Shown: positions 13,698 to 22,088, counted from the stretch's first letter. The stretch is DNA of 29,020 nucleotides from Clostridia bacterium (GCA_030536195.1 JAUNQL010000001.1:1-29020), one strand, 5' to 3'. Translations and numbers: made by a program. Notes: generated by a model from the sequence alone, not told the origin.

Positions 13698-14480
13698 ATG
13701 AATATCTCGAAAAATAGAATCGCTCTTCTCGATGAAATTCGAGGTTTCTGCGTACTCTGCATGATTTTCTATCATGCTTTTATTTTCATGTATGAGCAAT
13801 ACGATGTTCAGTTCGGATATGACGCTTACACGTTCTTCCTGCCTGTTCAACCTTTTGTCTCATGCATGTTCCTTTTTATATGTGGAATCTGTTGTAGACT
13901 GTCCCATAGCAATCTAAAGCGAGGACTAAAACTCGCTGTGTTTGCATTGGGTCTCAACTTTGTATCTATCGTTCTACTTCCAAAATTTGGATTTGTGGAT
14001 TGCGAGATTTGGTGGGGCGTACTTGATTTCTTCACAGTATGTATCCTCCTCTACGCACTGCTCGAGAGACCTATAATCTCTAGGATCCCAGCCTGGCTTG
14101 GTTGCCTGATTTCAGTAGCCCTTCTCTGGCTATTTAGAGAGTGGGAAACATACGGCACCATCTCAGTTTGGGAGGACATCTCTTGGCAAGCACCAGAGGC
14201 TCTGCGCCAACTTCCTTGGATATTCCCGTTCGGCCTTCAGCCAGACGGCTTCTTCTCAGCGGATTACTTCCCACTTATCCCTTATGGTTTTGTATTCTCA
14301 CTCGGCACCTATGTCGGCGTGTGGGTACACGATGGTAAACTGCCAAGCTTTGCCTATCCAGTACACTCAAAAGTACTCATGTGGCTTGGCCAGAAATGTT
14401 TCCTCATCTATATTATTGAATTACCAATTCTCTTTATACTGTTTGAATTTATCAAATGGATAATCGGAGTTTTAGGATAA
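13698..14480 (+). CDS. Membrane protein of the DUF1624 / heparan-alpha-glucosaminide acetyltransferase-like family
   Basis: A 260-residue multi-pass membrane protein. The opening RIALLDEIRGFCVLCMIFYH is the DUF1624 first segment with the conserved D/E-IRG and histidine. FLFICGICCRLSHSNLKRG is the second signature, and IWWGVLDFF the third. I count about seven hydrophobic segments. Members of this family are thought to transfer acyl groups across the membrane; the bacterial substrates are mostly unknown. It is 11 nt upstream of nth and probably co-transcribed. The start at 13698 has a weak GGTGAT site. Function beyond the family is not readable. Confidence 0.8.
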   Translation: MNISKNRIALLDEIRGFCVLCMIFYHAFIFMYEQYDVQFGYDAYTFFLPVQPFVSCMFLFICGICCRLSHSNLKRGLKLAVFALGLNFVSIVLLPKFGFVDCEIWWGVLDFFTVCILLYALLERPIISRIPAWLGCLISVALLWLFREWETYGTISVWEDISWQAPEALRQLPWIFPFGLQPDGFFSADYFPLIPYGFVFSLGTYVGVWVHDGKLPSFAYPVHSKVLMWLGQKCFLIYIIELPILFILFEFIKWIIGVLG

Positions 14481-14491
14481 CGGTGATTGAT

Positions 14492-15118
14492 ATGACCAAG
14501 AAAGAAAGAGCGCTCAAAGCCGTAGAGGCTTTGAAAGCAGAATACCCTAAAGCGGAATGCTCGCTTGTTGCAAGCGACCCATTTCAGCTCCTCGTCGCAA
14601 CGAGGCTTTCAGCGCAATGTACAGATGCAAGAGTTAACATGGTAACTCCTGCCCTATTTGAAAAATACAAAACAGTCGAGGACTTTGCAAAAGCAGATCT
14701 CTCAGATGTTGAGGACCTCATACGCACATGTGGCTTTTACCACGATAAGGCTAAGAGCATTATCGGTATGGCACAGGGCGTGCTTGAGAGATTTGATGGC
14801 CAAGTACCCGACACCATAGAGGACCTCGTCACACTTCCGGGTGTTGGCCGCAAGACAGCCAATCTTATCGTCGGTGATGTGTATAAGAAGCCTGCTGTTG
14901 TCGTCGACACACACCTTATCAGAATCACCAACCTCTTAGGTCTAGTTGATTCCAAGGACCAAAAGACAATAGAATTTGAGCTCAAGAAGATTCTCCCACC
15001 AGAGGAGTCAAATGACTTCTGCCACCGCATTGTAATGCACGGGCGCGCAGTGTGTATCGCGCGCCGTCCACAATGCGACAAATGCTGCATGCGAGACTTT
15101 TGCAAGAGCGCAAAATAA
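14492..15118 (+). CDS. nth: Endonuclease III (DNA glycosylase / AP lyase)
   Basis: Nth removes oxidised pyrimidines and cleaves at AP sites. The 208-residue product has LSAQCTDARVN, the helix-hairpin-helix LVTLPGVGRKTANLIVG (112-128) with catalytic K121, and the catalytic D139 in VVVDTHLIRI. The iron-sulphur loop has C188-x6-C195-x2-C198-x5-C204, exactly the 4Fe-4S spacing. I use the ATG at 14492; an in-frame GTG at 14483 is possible because the ribosome binding site is weak. It closes the unit that begins with the membrane acyltransferase and stands 1.8 kb from the Ogg-type glycosylase. Confidence 0.96.
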   Translation: MTKKERALKAVEALKAEYPKAECSLVASDPFQLLVATRLSAQCTDARVNMVTPALFEKYKTVEDFAKADLSDVEDLIRTCGFYHDKAKSIIGMAQGVLERFDGQVPDTIEDLVTLPGVGRKTANLIVGDVYKKPAVVVDTHLIRITNLLGLVDSKDQKTIEFELKKILPPEESNDFCHRIVMHGRAVCIARRPQCDKCCMRDFCKSAK

Positions 15119-15120
15119 AA

Positions 15121-15147
15121 GAGGCGGTTTAAAACCGCCTCTTATTT
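15121..15147. terminator. Bidirectional terminator between nth and the NifX-like gene
   Basis: GAGGCGGTTT / AAACCGCCTC form a perfect 10-bp inverted repeat, with TTATTTTTT on the plus side and TTTTATTTT on the minus side. It separates two convergent transcripts. Confidence 0.9.
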
Positions 15148-15154
15148 TTTGCAA

Positions 15155-15547
15155 TTAGTGATGACAGTCGTGTTCGCCGCAGCAATCGTGCTCGCCACAA
15201 TCATGGTCATGATTGTGATCCTCGCACACCTTGTCATTATCGTAGTCAAGTGTGCCTGCGATAAGTGCGTTTATTGCGTCATCTGTCTTGCCGGATACGC
15301 CAGCATATACCTTGATGCCAATCTCTGCGAGTGCATCACGAGCGCCCTGGCCCATGCCACCACAGATAAGTTCATCAACTTTAAACATAGAAAGGAAACT
15401 TGCAAGTGCGCTATGTCCGCCGCCATTAACTGGAACCAAATGAGCACCTACTACTTTGCCGTCCTCTATGTCATAGAGTTTAAAGTGTGTTGAATGTCCA
15501 AAGTGCTGGAACACTTCGCCACCTTTATAAGTAACTGCTACTCTCAT
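15155..15547 (-). CDS. NifX/NifB-type (dinitrogenase iron-molybdenum cofactor family) protein with a His/Cys tail
   Basis: This 130-residue protein has the RNase-H-like fold of the NifX/NafY/YaaA-like family: MRVAVTYKGGEVFQHFGHS, then FKLYDIEDGKVVG and LICGGMGQGARDALAEIGIK. Family members bind metal clusters or their precursors. No nif genes are present, so nitrogen fixation is not implied. The last 23 residues (108-130) hold seven His and five Cys, including two copies of CGEHDC, a likely metal-binding tail. The ATG at 15547 follows AAGGAGGAG; a longer open frame to 15616 overlaps pyk and is rejected. It lies 13 nt after pyk as the last gene of the six-gene unit. Confidence 0.85.
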   Translation of the reverse strand: MRVAVTYKGGEVFQHFGHSTHFKLYDIEDGKVVGAHLVPVNGGGHSALASFLSMFKVDELICGGMGQGARDALAEIGIKVYAGVSGKTDDAINALIAGTLDYDNDKVCEDHNHDHDCGEHDCCGEHDCHH

Positions 15548-15560
15548 ACCGCTCTCCTCC

Positions 15561-16973
15561 TTATAATGTTTCAACCTTAATAAGGTTGGTATTGCCTGAC
15601 TGAGTTGATGTGCCACCAGTGATTACTACAAGATCACCAGACTGCAAATCAAATTCCTTCTTTATTTTGTCCTTAGCTGTGCCGAACATCACCTCTGTTG
15701 AATCGTAAACATCAACAAGAGCAGGTGTTACACCCCAAGAAAGAGCAAGTTTATAGTATGTCTTGATGTCAGTTGTAAGACCTAAAATATCAACTGTTGG
15801 TCTAAAGCGTGATACCATACGAGCCGTTGTGCCAGACATAGTACAAACTGCTATTGCTTTAGCATCAATATCAATTGCCATGCCAACTGTTGAATGGCTT
15901 ATCGCGTCAGTAGTGTTCTTGATGCTAAAGTCGCTATCATAAAAGCGCTTTGCGTAATTGATGTTTTGCTCTGTGCATTCAGCAATCTTTGCCATTGTCT
16001 CTACGCACAAAACTGGATGTTCGCCAGATGCTGTCTCACCAGAGAGCATGATGGCACTTGTGCCATCATAAACGGCGTTTGCGACGTCAGAGATCTCCGC
16101 ACGCGTTGGGCGTGGGTTGGTTGTCATGGACTCAAGCATTTCAGTTGCGATTATTACACGTTTGCCGAGCAAGCGGCAATTCGTAATAATCTTCTTCTGA
16201 ACTGCTGGGAGTTCCTCAAAAGGAATCTCCACGCCCATGTCGCCACGGCCAATCATTATGCCGTCGCACTCCTCACAGATCTCCTTAATATTATCAATAC
16301 CAGATTGATTTTCAATCTTGGCAATAAGACTACCCTGGCAATCGAAACCAAGTGTTTTAAAATACTCTTTTACATCTAAGAGATCCTGCTTGCTAGATAC
16401 AAATGAGAGGGCAAAAAAGTCTACGCCATTTTCAACGCCAAATTTTAAGTCATCCTTATCCTGCTCTGAGAGGAAAGGCTGGCTTAAAACTTTGTTTGGG
16501 AAACTCATTGACTTTCTGTTTGAGAGTTCGCCACCGATAAGAGTGGTACAAATGATGTCTTGACCATTGATCTCTTTTATCTCAAATTTAACCAAACCAT
16601 TATTCAAGAGAATAATATCTCCAACAGATAAATCCTCATGAAGGTGTGGATAGCTTACAGAAACTATCTCTTTTGTACCAACAACATCTCTTGTTGTAAA
16701 AGTAAATGTATCACCATCATTTAAAAAGATTTTATTCTCTTTAAAAGTCTTAATTCTATATTCAGGACCCTTGGTGTCAAGAAGAATTGCAATAGGAAGT
16801 CCGAGCTCATCTCGCACTTCCTTAACTCTGTTCATTCTTTCAAGATGCCAGTCGTGTGTACTATGTGAGAAGTTAAACCTTGCAACATTCATTCCAGCCT
16901 TTGCAAGTTCTGCCAATGTTTCCTTGCTTTCACAGGCTGGACCAATAGTACAAACTATCTTTGTTTTCTTCAT
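15561..16973 (-). CDS. pyk: Pyruvate kinase
   Basis: Pyruvate kinase makes pyruvate and ATP from phosphoenolpyruvate and ADP. The 470-residue product has CTIGPACES, NFSHS, LLDTKGPEYRIKTF, KIENQSGIDNIKEI, GIMIGRGDMGVEIPFEELP and NPRPTRAEISDVANAVYDGT, and ends with the regulatory C-domain. It lacks the extra PEP-utiliser domain of Bacillus enzymes. Variants from the common pattern are GRGDMG for ARGDLG, ATEML for ATQML and DGTSAIML for DGTDAIML. The Glu of TKGPE that accompanies K+ dependence is present. The ATG at 16973 follows AGGAGG. It sits 10 nt after a metal-permease gene, not beside pfkA. Confidence 0.96.
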   Translation of the reverse strand: MKKTKIVCTIGPACESKETLAELAKAGMNVARFNFSHSTHDWHLERMNRVKEVRDELGLPIAILLDTKGPEYRIKTFKENKIFLNDGDTFTFTTRDVVGTKEIVSVSYPHLHEDLSVGDIILLNNGLVKFEIKEINGQDIICTTLIGGELSNRKSMSFPNKVLSQPFLSEQDKDDLKFGVENGVDFFALSFVSSKQDLLDVKEYFKTLGFDCQGSLIAKIENQSGIDNIKEICEECDGIMIGRGDMGVEIPFEELPAVQKKIITNCRLLGKRVIIATEMLESMTTNPRPTRAEISDVANAVYDGTSAIMLSGETASGEHPVLCVETMAKIAECTEQNINYAKRFYDSDFSIKNTTDAISHSTVGMAIDIDAKAIAVCTMSGTTARMVSRFRPTVDILGLTTDIKTYYKLALSWGVTPALVDVYDSTEVMFGTAKDKIKKEFDLQSGDLVVITGGTSTQSGNTNLIKVETL

Positions 16974-16983
16974 ACTAGGCCTC

Positions 16984-17856
16984 CTAAATACCAATGCCTA
17001 ACAATTCGATCAAAATACCAAAAACTACACCAAAACCATAGAGTATAGCGATGATTTCAGCGTTCTTCTTTTTGTCCTCATTCATACGAATAAGAATTGC
17101 AATACCGATACCCGCTCCAACAAGGAGTCCGCTCATCATAGCGCCAAAAGACAATGCACCAGAGAGATAGAGCTGGGTAATTACAACCGATGCAGCACAG
17201 TTTGGAATAAGGCCAATGAGGCCTGCAACAAGCTCACCTATGATAGGCTTGTTTGTGATGAAATTACCAAGTGCCTCCGCACCAACAAATTCAATAATAA
17301 ATCCAAGTACCAGTGATACAAGGAAGATAAATCCAGTAATCTGAAGTGTATGATGAAGAGCGGATTTAAAGATACCCTCCTCCTCACAGTTGCAGTGGTC
17401 ATGCTCACAGATGTGATGGATTTCTGGGCCGTCAGCCTTTTTACCCTTGTAAAAACGGCGTACACAGAAATCAAGCAAGAAGCCTGCGATAAGACCTATC
17501 ACAATCTTGAGTCCCAAAACTTTTACAATGTCCACTACTGGAACTTGCTCGGAGAGGAATATTGGGAGCATCTCATCAGATGTTGAAAGGTAGACAGCCA
17601 TAAGCGTGCCGACCGTGATTACACGTCCGGCATACAGGCTCGATGCTGCTGCTGAGAATCCGCACTGTGGAGCCGCGCCAAGCAACGCTCCGATAGCCGG
17701 ACCGTACTTGCCCGACCTTGCGATTCTCGCCTTAGCGCTCTCGCCCGCCTTGTGTTCAACATACTCCATAGCGAGATATGTGAGGAACAAGAAAGGTATG
17801 AGCTTTAAGGTGTCCTTGCAAACATCTATTAAAATGTCTAGAATAAGCTCTTTCAT
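16984..17856 (-). CDS. Putative metal efflux permease (ArsP_2 / putative manganese transporter family)
   Basis: A 290-residue membrane protein with about eight hydrophobic segments. Two related halves each carry a GxxxG..P-x-C core: GALLGAAPQCGFSAAASS (56-73) and AGLIGLIPNCAASVVITQL (211-229). Proteins of this type are called putative heavy-metal or manganese exporters; the substrate is not proven. The loop between the halves holds a ligand cluster with H147, H148, C150, H152, H154, C155 and C157. The ATG follows AAAGGA. It lies 21 nt after the YhhN-like gene and 10 nt before pyk, and two genes upstream of the His/Cys-tailed NifX-like protein. Confidence 0.82.
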   Translation of the reverse strand: MKELILDILIDVCKDTLKLIPFLFLTYLAMEYVEHKAGESAKARIARSGKYGPAIGALLGAAPQCGFSAAASSLYAGRVITVGTLMAVYLSTSDEMLPIFLSEQVPVVDIVKVLGLKIVIGLIAGFLLDFCVRRFYKGKKADGPEIHHICEHDHCNCEEEGIFKSALHHTLQITGFIFLVSLVLGFIIEFVGAEALGNFITNKPIIGELVAGLIGLIPNCAASVVITQLYLSGALSFGAMMSGLLVGAGIGIAILIRMNEDKKKNAEIIAILYGFGVVFGILIELLGIGI

Positions 17857-17877
17857 GTTTAAATCCTTTAAAGTTTA

Positions 17878-18603
17878 TTAGATAAAGAGAAGTGAGAGTG
17901 CGATAAGGAACTGACCAATATAATAAGTTGTGTGGTTTGTGATTACATCAACCGGTCTGTCCTTTCCCTCGCCAAAGTATGTGCCTGACAAAATAAGGTC
18001 AGAGATGAGGAAGAATATCTCACCAAAGAACATAAAGTCAATTGCGGCATAGTGGAAGTTAGTCATAATTGCAAGGGCGCCGAGAAGAAGTGGCATAGAA
18101 ATAAGGATGCCACCATAAAAACCAGATACCTTCTTGTAATCGCCATAGTTGAGTTTCATTGGCTTCTCAAGGAAGAGAACATTCAAAGCACCTGCTGCAA
18201 CACCAACTAAAATCATGATAATTGAAACGATGATGAACTTTGAGCCTCTCTCAATAATGAAGTTTAAGAAAAGTCCAATTATAATAAGTACATGCTGAAC
18301 TGCAAATACATAGAATCCAGCAAAAGTCCAAATCTTGTTATCCTGTTGATAAACCCACTTAAGATCAAGCCAAATATCTCCGAAGAGGCCGAAGAGCAAA
18401 CCAAAGATTACAAAGAATCCAAGAGTGTTGCTTGTTCCAGCAACAGATGCAAAAAGAGCAGAAATTGCAATGCCCATAAATGCAGCTGAAGCGAGTGACT
18501 TAAAAATTACAGCCTTAGGTGAGAATGCCTTTACTCTTTCTTTACAGAAAAGTGCAAGAAAAACAAATCCAAGACCCAAAAAAACAAATGCTAAAATCTT
18601 CAT
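17878..18603 (-). CDS. YhhN / TMEM86 family membrane protein (lysoplasmalogenase-like)
   Basis: A 241-residue, very hydrophobic protein with about eight membrane segments. The family signature is visible in FGLLFGLFGDIWLDLKWVYQ and GFYVFAVQHVLIIIGL, followed by LGALAIMTNFHYAAIDFMF and a C-terminal FFLISDLILSGTYFG. Animal TMEM86B hydrolyses the vinyl ether bond of lysoplasmalogens; many Clostridia make plasmalogens, so a role in ether-lipid turnover is plausible but inferred. It is gene three of the unit, 24 nt after the second ThrE half. Confidence 0.78.
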   Translation of the reverse strand: MKILAFVFLGLGFVFLALFCKERVKAFSPKAVIFKSLASAAFMGIAISALFASVAGTSNTLGFFVIFGLLFGLFGDIWLDLKWVYQQDNKIWTFAGFYVFAVQHVLIIIGLFLNFIIERGSKFIIVSIIMILVGVAAGALNVLFLEKPMKLNYGDYKKVSGFYGGILISMPLLLGALAIMTNFHYAAIDFMFFGEIFFLISDLILSGTYFGEGKDRPVDVITNHTTYYIGQFLIALSLLFI

Positions 18604-18627
18604 AACTTTTCTCCTTTTTGATTTTTG

Positions 18628-19077
18628 CTAATTGTCCTTTGGCTGATTCTTCCTCTGGAAGAGAACAGCCCATACCGTCCAAACAAGGCTTATGCCGATT
18701 GCGATTGCAAGCGCAAATTGAATTGTAAGTCTTGCATAATACCACGCTTCAGTCAGGTTCCTTTGAACCACATTGCTCATTGTGTAATAAAGAGCAGAAC
18801 CTGGAATCAAAGGTATAACTGATGGAATAAGAAGTACAGTTGCAGGTGTCTTTTGAAGTTTTGCAAATACTTCTGCATAAAGAGTACAAAAGACAGTTGC
18901 TATCATTGCAGAGGCAAAGATATTATCCGTGTACTTAAGGCAGAGAAGATAGATTCCCCAAACTAGAGCGCCACCAAGTGTCGCAAGTGGCAAATGCTCA
19001 GGTCTGAGCCTGTAGAGGAGCGCAAAGCCAAGTGAGCCGAGCGCTGCTGTAATGATTTGAATAATCGTTTCTGTCAT
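18628..19077 (-). CDS. ThrE_2-type small subunit of a threonine/serine exporter (YjjB-like)
   Basis: A 149-residue membrane protein with about five hydrophobic segments, corresponding to the C-terminal domain (DUF3815) of ThrE. Typical parts are ITAALGSLGFALLYRLRPEH, ALVWGIYLLCLK and the motif VLLIPSVIPLIPGSALYYTM. The ATG at 19077 lies 4 nt after the stop of the first half with GGTGAG as ribosome binding site, implying coupled translation and a two-protein exporter. In E. coli the YjjP/YjjB pair has been linked to succinate export, so the substrate is open. Confidence 0.88.
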   Translation of the reverse strand: MTETIIQIITAALGSLGFALLYRLRPEHLPLATLGGALVWGIYLLCLKYTDNIFASAMIATVFCTLYAEVFAKLQKTPATVLLIPSVIPLIPGSALYYTMSNVVQRNLTEAWYYARLTIQFALAIAIGISLVWTVWAVLFQRKNQPKDN

Positions 19078-19081
19078 ACGC

Positions 19082-19846
19082 TCACCACACAATCCAAAAT
19101 GCCATAATGAAGCCGGCAGCAATTGCGCCCGCCCACATTACGGTTTCAACTATACGCATTGTACCAGACACCGTGTCCCCAACAAGGATGTCACGGATAG
19201 CATTGGTCATTGCAACTCCAGGGATAAGCAACATAATGTCGCCTATCATAATCTTATCTAGGTTAACGCCTGGAATAAACCTTGCTACAAGACAAACTCC
19301 AAGGCCAATAACGAATGAACTAACGATGTTATAAACAATAGGGTTTGGGGCAAGTGGAGAAAGTTCTCTTTGGAAGAAACAAATCAGCACACCAAAGAGG
19401 GCTGCAATAATTCCGTCAAATATGTTGCCCCCAAAGAATATAGCAAAAGCGCCAGCGGCAAGCGCGCTACCGATATACATACGGATAGGCTTGGTCGTTG
19501 GACGAATTGCCCTCTCATACTCCTCTCGGAGCACCTCAATTTCCATCTTATTGTTACAATAATGTCTGCTGACATCATTGATACGTGCAAGCTTTCTGAA
19601 GTCTGTGCTAAGGGGAGCTGTAATACGGCGAGTAAGTGTGATACTGTTGCCCTCTGAAAGTTCCATTGTTACAACAATTGAAGTTGTAATTACAAAAACA
19701 TTCATCTGAGTAGCACCGTAAGCAAATCCCATTCGAGAAATTGTATCCTCAACACGGTTTACCTCTGCACCACAAGCAACAAGTGATTCACCCATCTCGA
19801 GTGCCACTGTTAAAAACTCGTATGCATCAGATCTACTTCTATCCAC
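19082..19846 (-). CDS. ThrE-type large subunit of a threonine/serine exporter (YjjP-like, GTG start)
   Basis: A 254-residue protein with a soluble N-terminal part and about five membrane segments. The family signature is SLVACGAEVNRVEDTISRM near residues 15-33, followed by ITTSIVVTMELSEGN and the membrane part (AAGAFAIFFGGNIFDGIIAA and LLIPGVAMTNAIRDILVGDT). The start is GTG at 19846 behind AAGGTGGTGAGGAA. It is the first gene of a six-gene run ending at 15155. Its promoter lies in the 168 bp before the EF-G terminator but no strong match was found. Confidence 0.88.
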   Translation of the reverse strand: MDRSRSDAYEFLTVALEMGESLVACGAEVNRVEDTISRMGFAYGATQMNVFVITTSIVVTMELSEGNSITLTRRITAPLSTDFRKLARINDVSRHYCNNKMEIEVLREEYERAIRPTTKPIRMYIGSALAAGAFAIFFGGNIFDGIIAALFGVLICFFQRELSPLAPNPIVYNIVSSFVIGLGVCLVARFIPGVNLDKIMIGDIMLLIPGVAMTNAIRDILVGDTVSGTMRIVETVMWAGAIAAGFIMAFWIVW

Positions 19847-19949
19847 TTCCTCACCACCTTATAAATAATACTAATATATAGTTAAAATTAAGCATAGGAA
19901 TATTAACACGTTTAACAAGTAAAGTAAAGATGTTTTTTACATAAAACGA

Positions 19950-19979
19950 AAGGTGCGACTGATTGCTCAGCCGCACCTT
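19950..19979 (-). terminator. Terminator of the EF-G-like gene
   Basis: On the minus strand a 13-bp stem (one G-T pair, GCAA tetraloop) is followed by TTTCGTTTT. It lies 36 nt past the stop codon and separates this gene from the thrE unit downstream. Confidence 0.85.
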
Positions 19980-20015
19980 CCTATTTCATTTATCTCCCTA
20001 GACAAATAACCTAAA

Positions 20016-22088
20016 TTATTCTTCTTCGGACTTGTATGCTTCGATAACCTTCTGAGCTACTTCGTTTGGACACTCGTCATAACGAGCGAATTCCTGTGTG
20101 AAGGAACCTCTGCCCTTTGTTGTTGAACGAAGAACTGTTGGGAAATCAGCAAGTTCAGCCTCTGGAGCCTCAGCAACGAGTTGCTGCATGCCTGGCTTGC
20201 CAGCTGCTGGTTCCATACCAAGTACACGGCCACGGCGCTTTGTAAGATCGCCCATGATATCGCCCATGTTGTCGTCTGGAACAAGTACGTTGAGGCTTAC
20301 TACTGGCTCAAGGATTACAGGGCTAGCCTTTGGAATACCATCCTTGTAAGCAAGAGAAGCAGCTGTCTTGAATGACATTTCTGATGAGTCTACTGGGTGG
20401 TAAGAACCATCATAGAGAGTAGCCTTGAGGCCTACCATTGGGAAGCCAGCGAGTACGCCGTGCTCAATAGAATCCAAAAGACCCTTTTCAACTGCTGGGA
20501 AGAAGTTCTTTGGTACTGAACCGCCGAATACTTCCTCTGCGAATGTAAGACCAGGATCAGCACATGGCTCAAAGCGGATCCAAACATCACCAAACTGGCC
20601 ATGTCCACCAGACTGCTTCTTATAACGGCCCTGTACTTCTACTGTCTTCTTGATAGCCTCACGATAAGCTACCTTTGGAGCCTTGAGCTCTACGTCTACG
20701 CCAAACTTAGCCTTAAGTTTGCCGATAACAACGTTGATATGCTGTTCACCGAGACCCTTGAGAACCTGCTCTTTTGTCTCTGTGTTAGTACCAAATGTGA
20801 TTGTTGGGTCCTCGTCCATAAGCTTGATAAGACCCTGAGCAATCTTCTCTTCCTCACCCTTCTTGGTTGCATAAACTGCCATTGGCATGCAAGGTGTTGG
20901 AAGGTTAAGACCCTTAAGTGTAAGTGGCTGCTTCTCAGAAGAGATTGTGTCACCAGTCTTAAGACCGTCGAGCTTTGTAAGAATAGCGATATCACCAGCT
21001 GTGATAGATGTGCCGTCCTCTTGCTTGCCACCGTGTGGATAGAGGATCTTACCGAAACGCTCGGTCTTGCCTGTGCGAGCGTTATAAGCAGGTGTGTCAC
21101 CCTTAATCTCGCCAGATACAACCTTAACGTATGAGAGCTTACCTACGAATGGGTCAGCGATTGTCTTAAAGCAGATAGCAGCAAGTGGGCCTGCTGGATC
21201 GCACTTGAGAGCAACTTCCTTTTCGTCAGCGTCAAGTGCGATTTCGCCTGTCTTTGCTGCAGCTGCAGGAAGGAGATTTGTAATTCCTGAGAGGAGAAGG
21301 TCAACACCTTCAAGTGTCAAACCAGAGCAAGCGAATACAGGATAGATGTCACCATTTGTAACACCTTCAAGAAGTCCTTCTTGAACTTCCTTCTCTGTGA
21401 ATGCCTCGCCTTCGAAGAACTTCTCCATAAGTTCCTCAGAAGCACCTGCTACTGATTCATTAAACATATCGCGCATAGCGTCAAGCTTTGCGCTTGATGG
21501 CATGTCAATCTCTGTTGCCTTGCCATTGCTATATGTGAAAGCCTTGTTCTGACCGAAGTCTACAAGAGCCTTGATTTTACCATCTTCGATATAAGGAACT
21601 ACTACTGGGCAAAGCTTTGTTCCGTGGATTGCCTGAAGCTCCTCAAAGAGATCACCAAAGTTCGCATTTTCAGCATCTGTCTTGTTAATTACGAACATTG
21701 TTGAAAGGTTGCGTGCCTGAGCTGCTTCGAAAGCCTTCTCAGCACCAACGTCATACTTAGCCTTTTCTGCATCAGTTACGATAACCATGCATCCAGCAGC
21801 ACGAGCTGCCTCTGAAAGACCACCAGCGAAGTCAAAGAGACCCGGAGTGTCGATAATGTTGAGTTTAATGTTCTTCCAATCGAGGCTGGCAACAGCACTC
21901 ATAAGGGAAGCGCCACGTTTCTTTTCTTCTGCATCGAAGTCCATTACTGTGGTTCCGTCTGCTACCTTACCAAGTCTGTCAGTTGCTCCGGCCACATAGA
22001 GCATTGCCTCACAAAGGGTTGTCTTACCGCGTCCTGCGTGGCCTGCTACCGCAATATTTCGGATATTGCTTGAGCTATAAGTTTTCAT
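20016..22088 (-). CDS. Elongation factor G-like GTPase (EF-G paralog)
   Basis: A 690-residue, five-domain EF-G relative. G1 is GHAGRGKTT (16-24) instead of AHIDAGKTT. The switch I region reads EEKKRGASLMSAV instead of ERGITI. G3 is DTPGLFDF (80-87), so the catalytic His of DTPGH is Leu84. G4 is NKTD (135-138). Domain IV has GGHGQFGDVWIRFEPC and GGSVPKNFFPAVEKG. This matches the EF-G-like subgroup common in Clostridia rather than the main fusA, which normally sits with rpsL-rpsG-tuf. Its role in translocation, ribosome recycling or starvation is not known. The ATG follows GAGGAGG. It is monocistronic, ending at a strong terminator. Confidence 0.93.
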   Translation of the reverse strand: MKTYSSSNIRNIAVAGHAGRGKTTLCEAMLYVAGATDRLGKVADGTTVMDFDAEEKKRGASLMSAVASLDWKNIKLNIIDTPGLFDFAGGLSEAARAAGCMVIVTDAEKAKYDVGAEKAFEAAQARNLSTMFVINKTDAENANFGDLFEELQAIHGTKLCPVVVPYIEDGKIKALVDFGQNKAFTYSNGKATEIDMPSSAKLDAMRDMFNESVAGASEELMEKFFEGEAFTEKEVQEGLLEGVTNGDIYPVFACSGLTLEGVDLLLSGITNLLPAAAAKTGEIALDADEKEVALKCDPAGPLAAICFKTIADPFVGKLSYVKVVSGEIKGDTPAYNARTGKTERFGKILYPHGGKQEDGTSITAGDIAILTKLDGLKTGDTISSEKQPLTLKGLNLPTPCMPMAVYATKKGEEEKIAQGLIKLMDEDPTITFGTNTETKEQVLKGLGEQHINVVIGKLKAKFGVDVELKAPKVAYREAIKKTVEVQGRYKKQSGGHGQFGDVWIRFEPCADPGLTFAEEVFGGSVPKNFFPAVEKGLLDSIEHGVLAGFPMVGLKATLYDGSYHPVDSSEMSFKTAASLAYKDGIPKASPVILEPVVSLNVLVPDDNMGDIMGDLTKRRGRVLGMEPAAGKPGMQQLVAEAPEAELADFPTVLRSTTKGRGSFTQEFARYDECPNEVAQKVIEAYKSEEE

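Noticed and set aside
15155..15547. Nitrogen-fixation gene
   Set aside because: The NifX-like fold occurs in many non-fixing anaerobes, and no nifH, nifD, nifK or nifB lies in the window.
15894..16379. Plus-strand open frame of 161 codons opposite pyruvate kinase
   Set aside because: Antisense shadow of a well-conserved gene; no start signals and no recognisable domain.
18628..19846. Possible frameshift splitting a single thrE gene
   Set aside because: The second frame has its own ATG and ribosome binding site 4 nt after the first stop, and two-gene exporters of this family (YjjP/YjjB type) are common.
20601..21134. Plus-strand open frame of 177 codons opposite the EF-G-like gene
   Set aside because: It is rich in Leu, Cys and Ser as expected for an antisense shadow, has no ribosome binding site or promoter, and the minus-strand frame is a clear EF-G relative.
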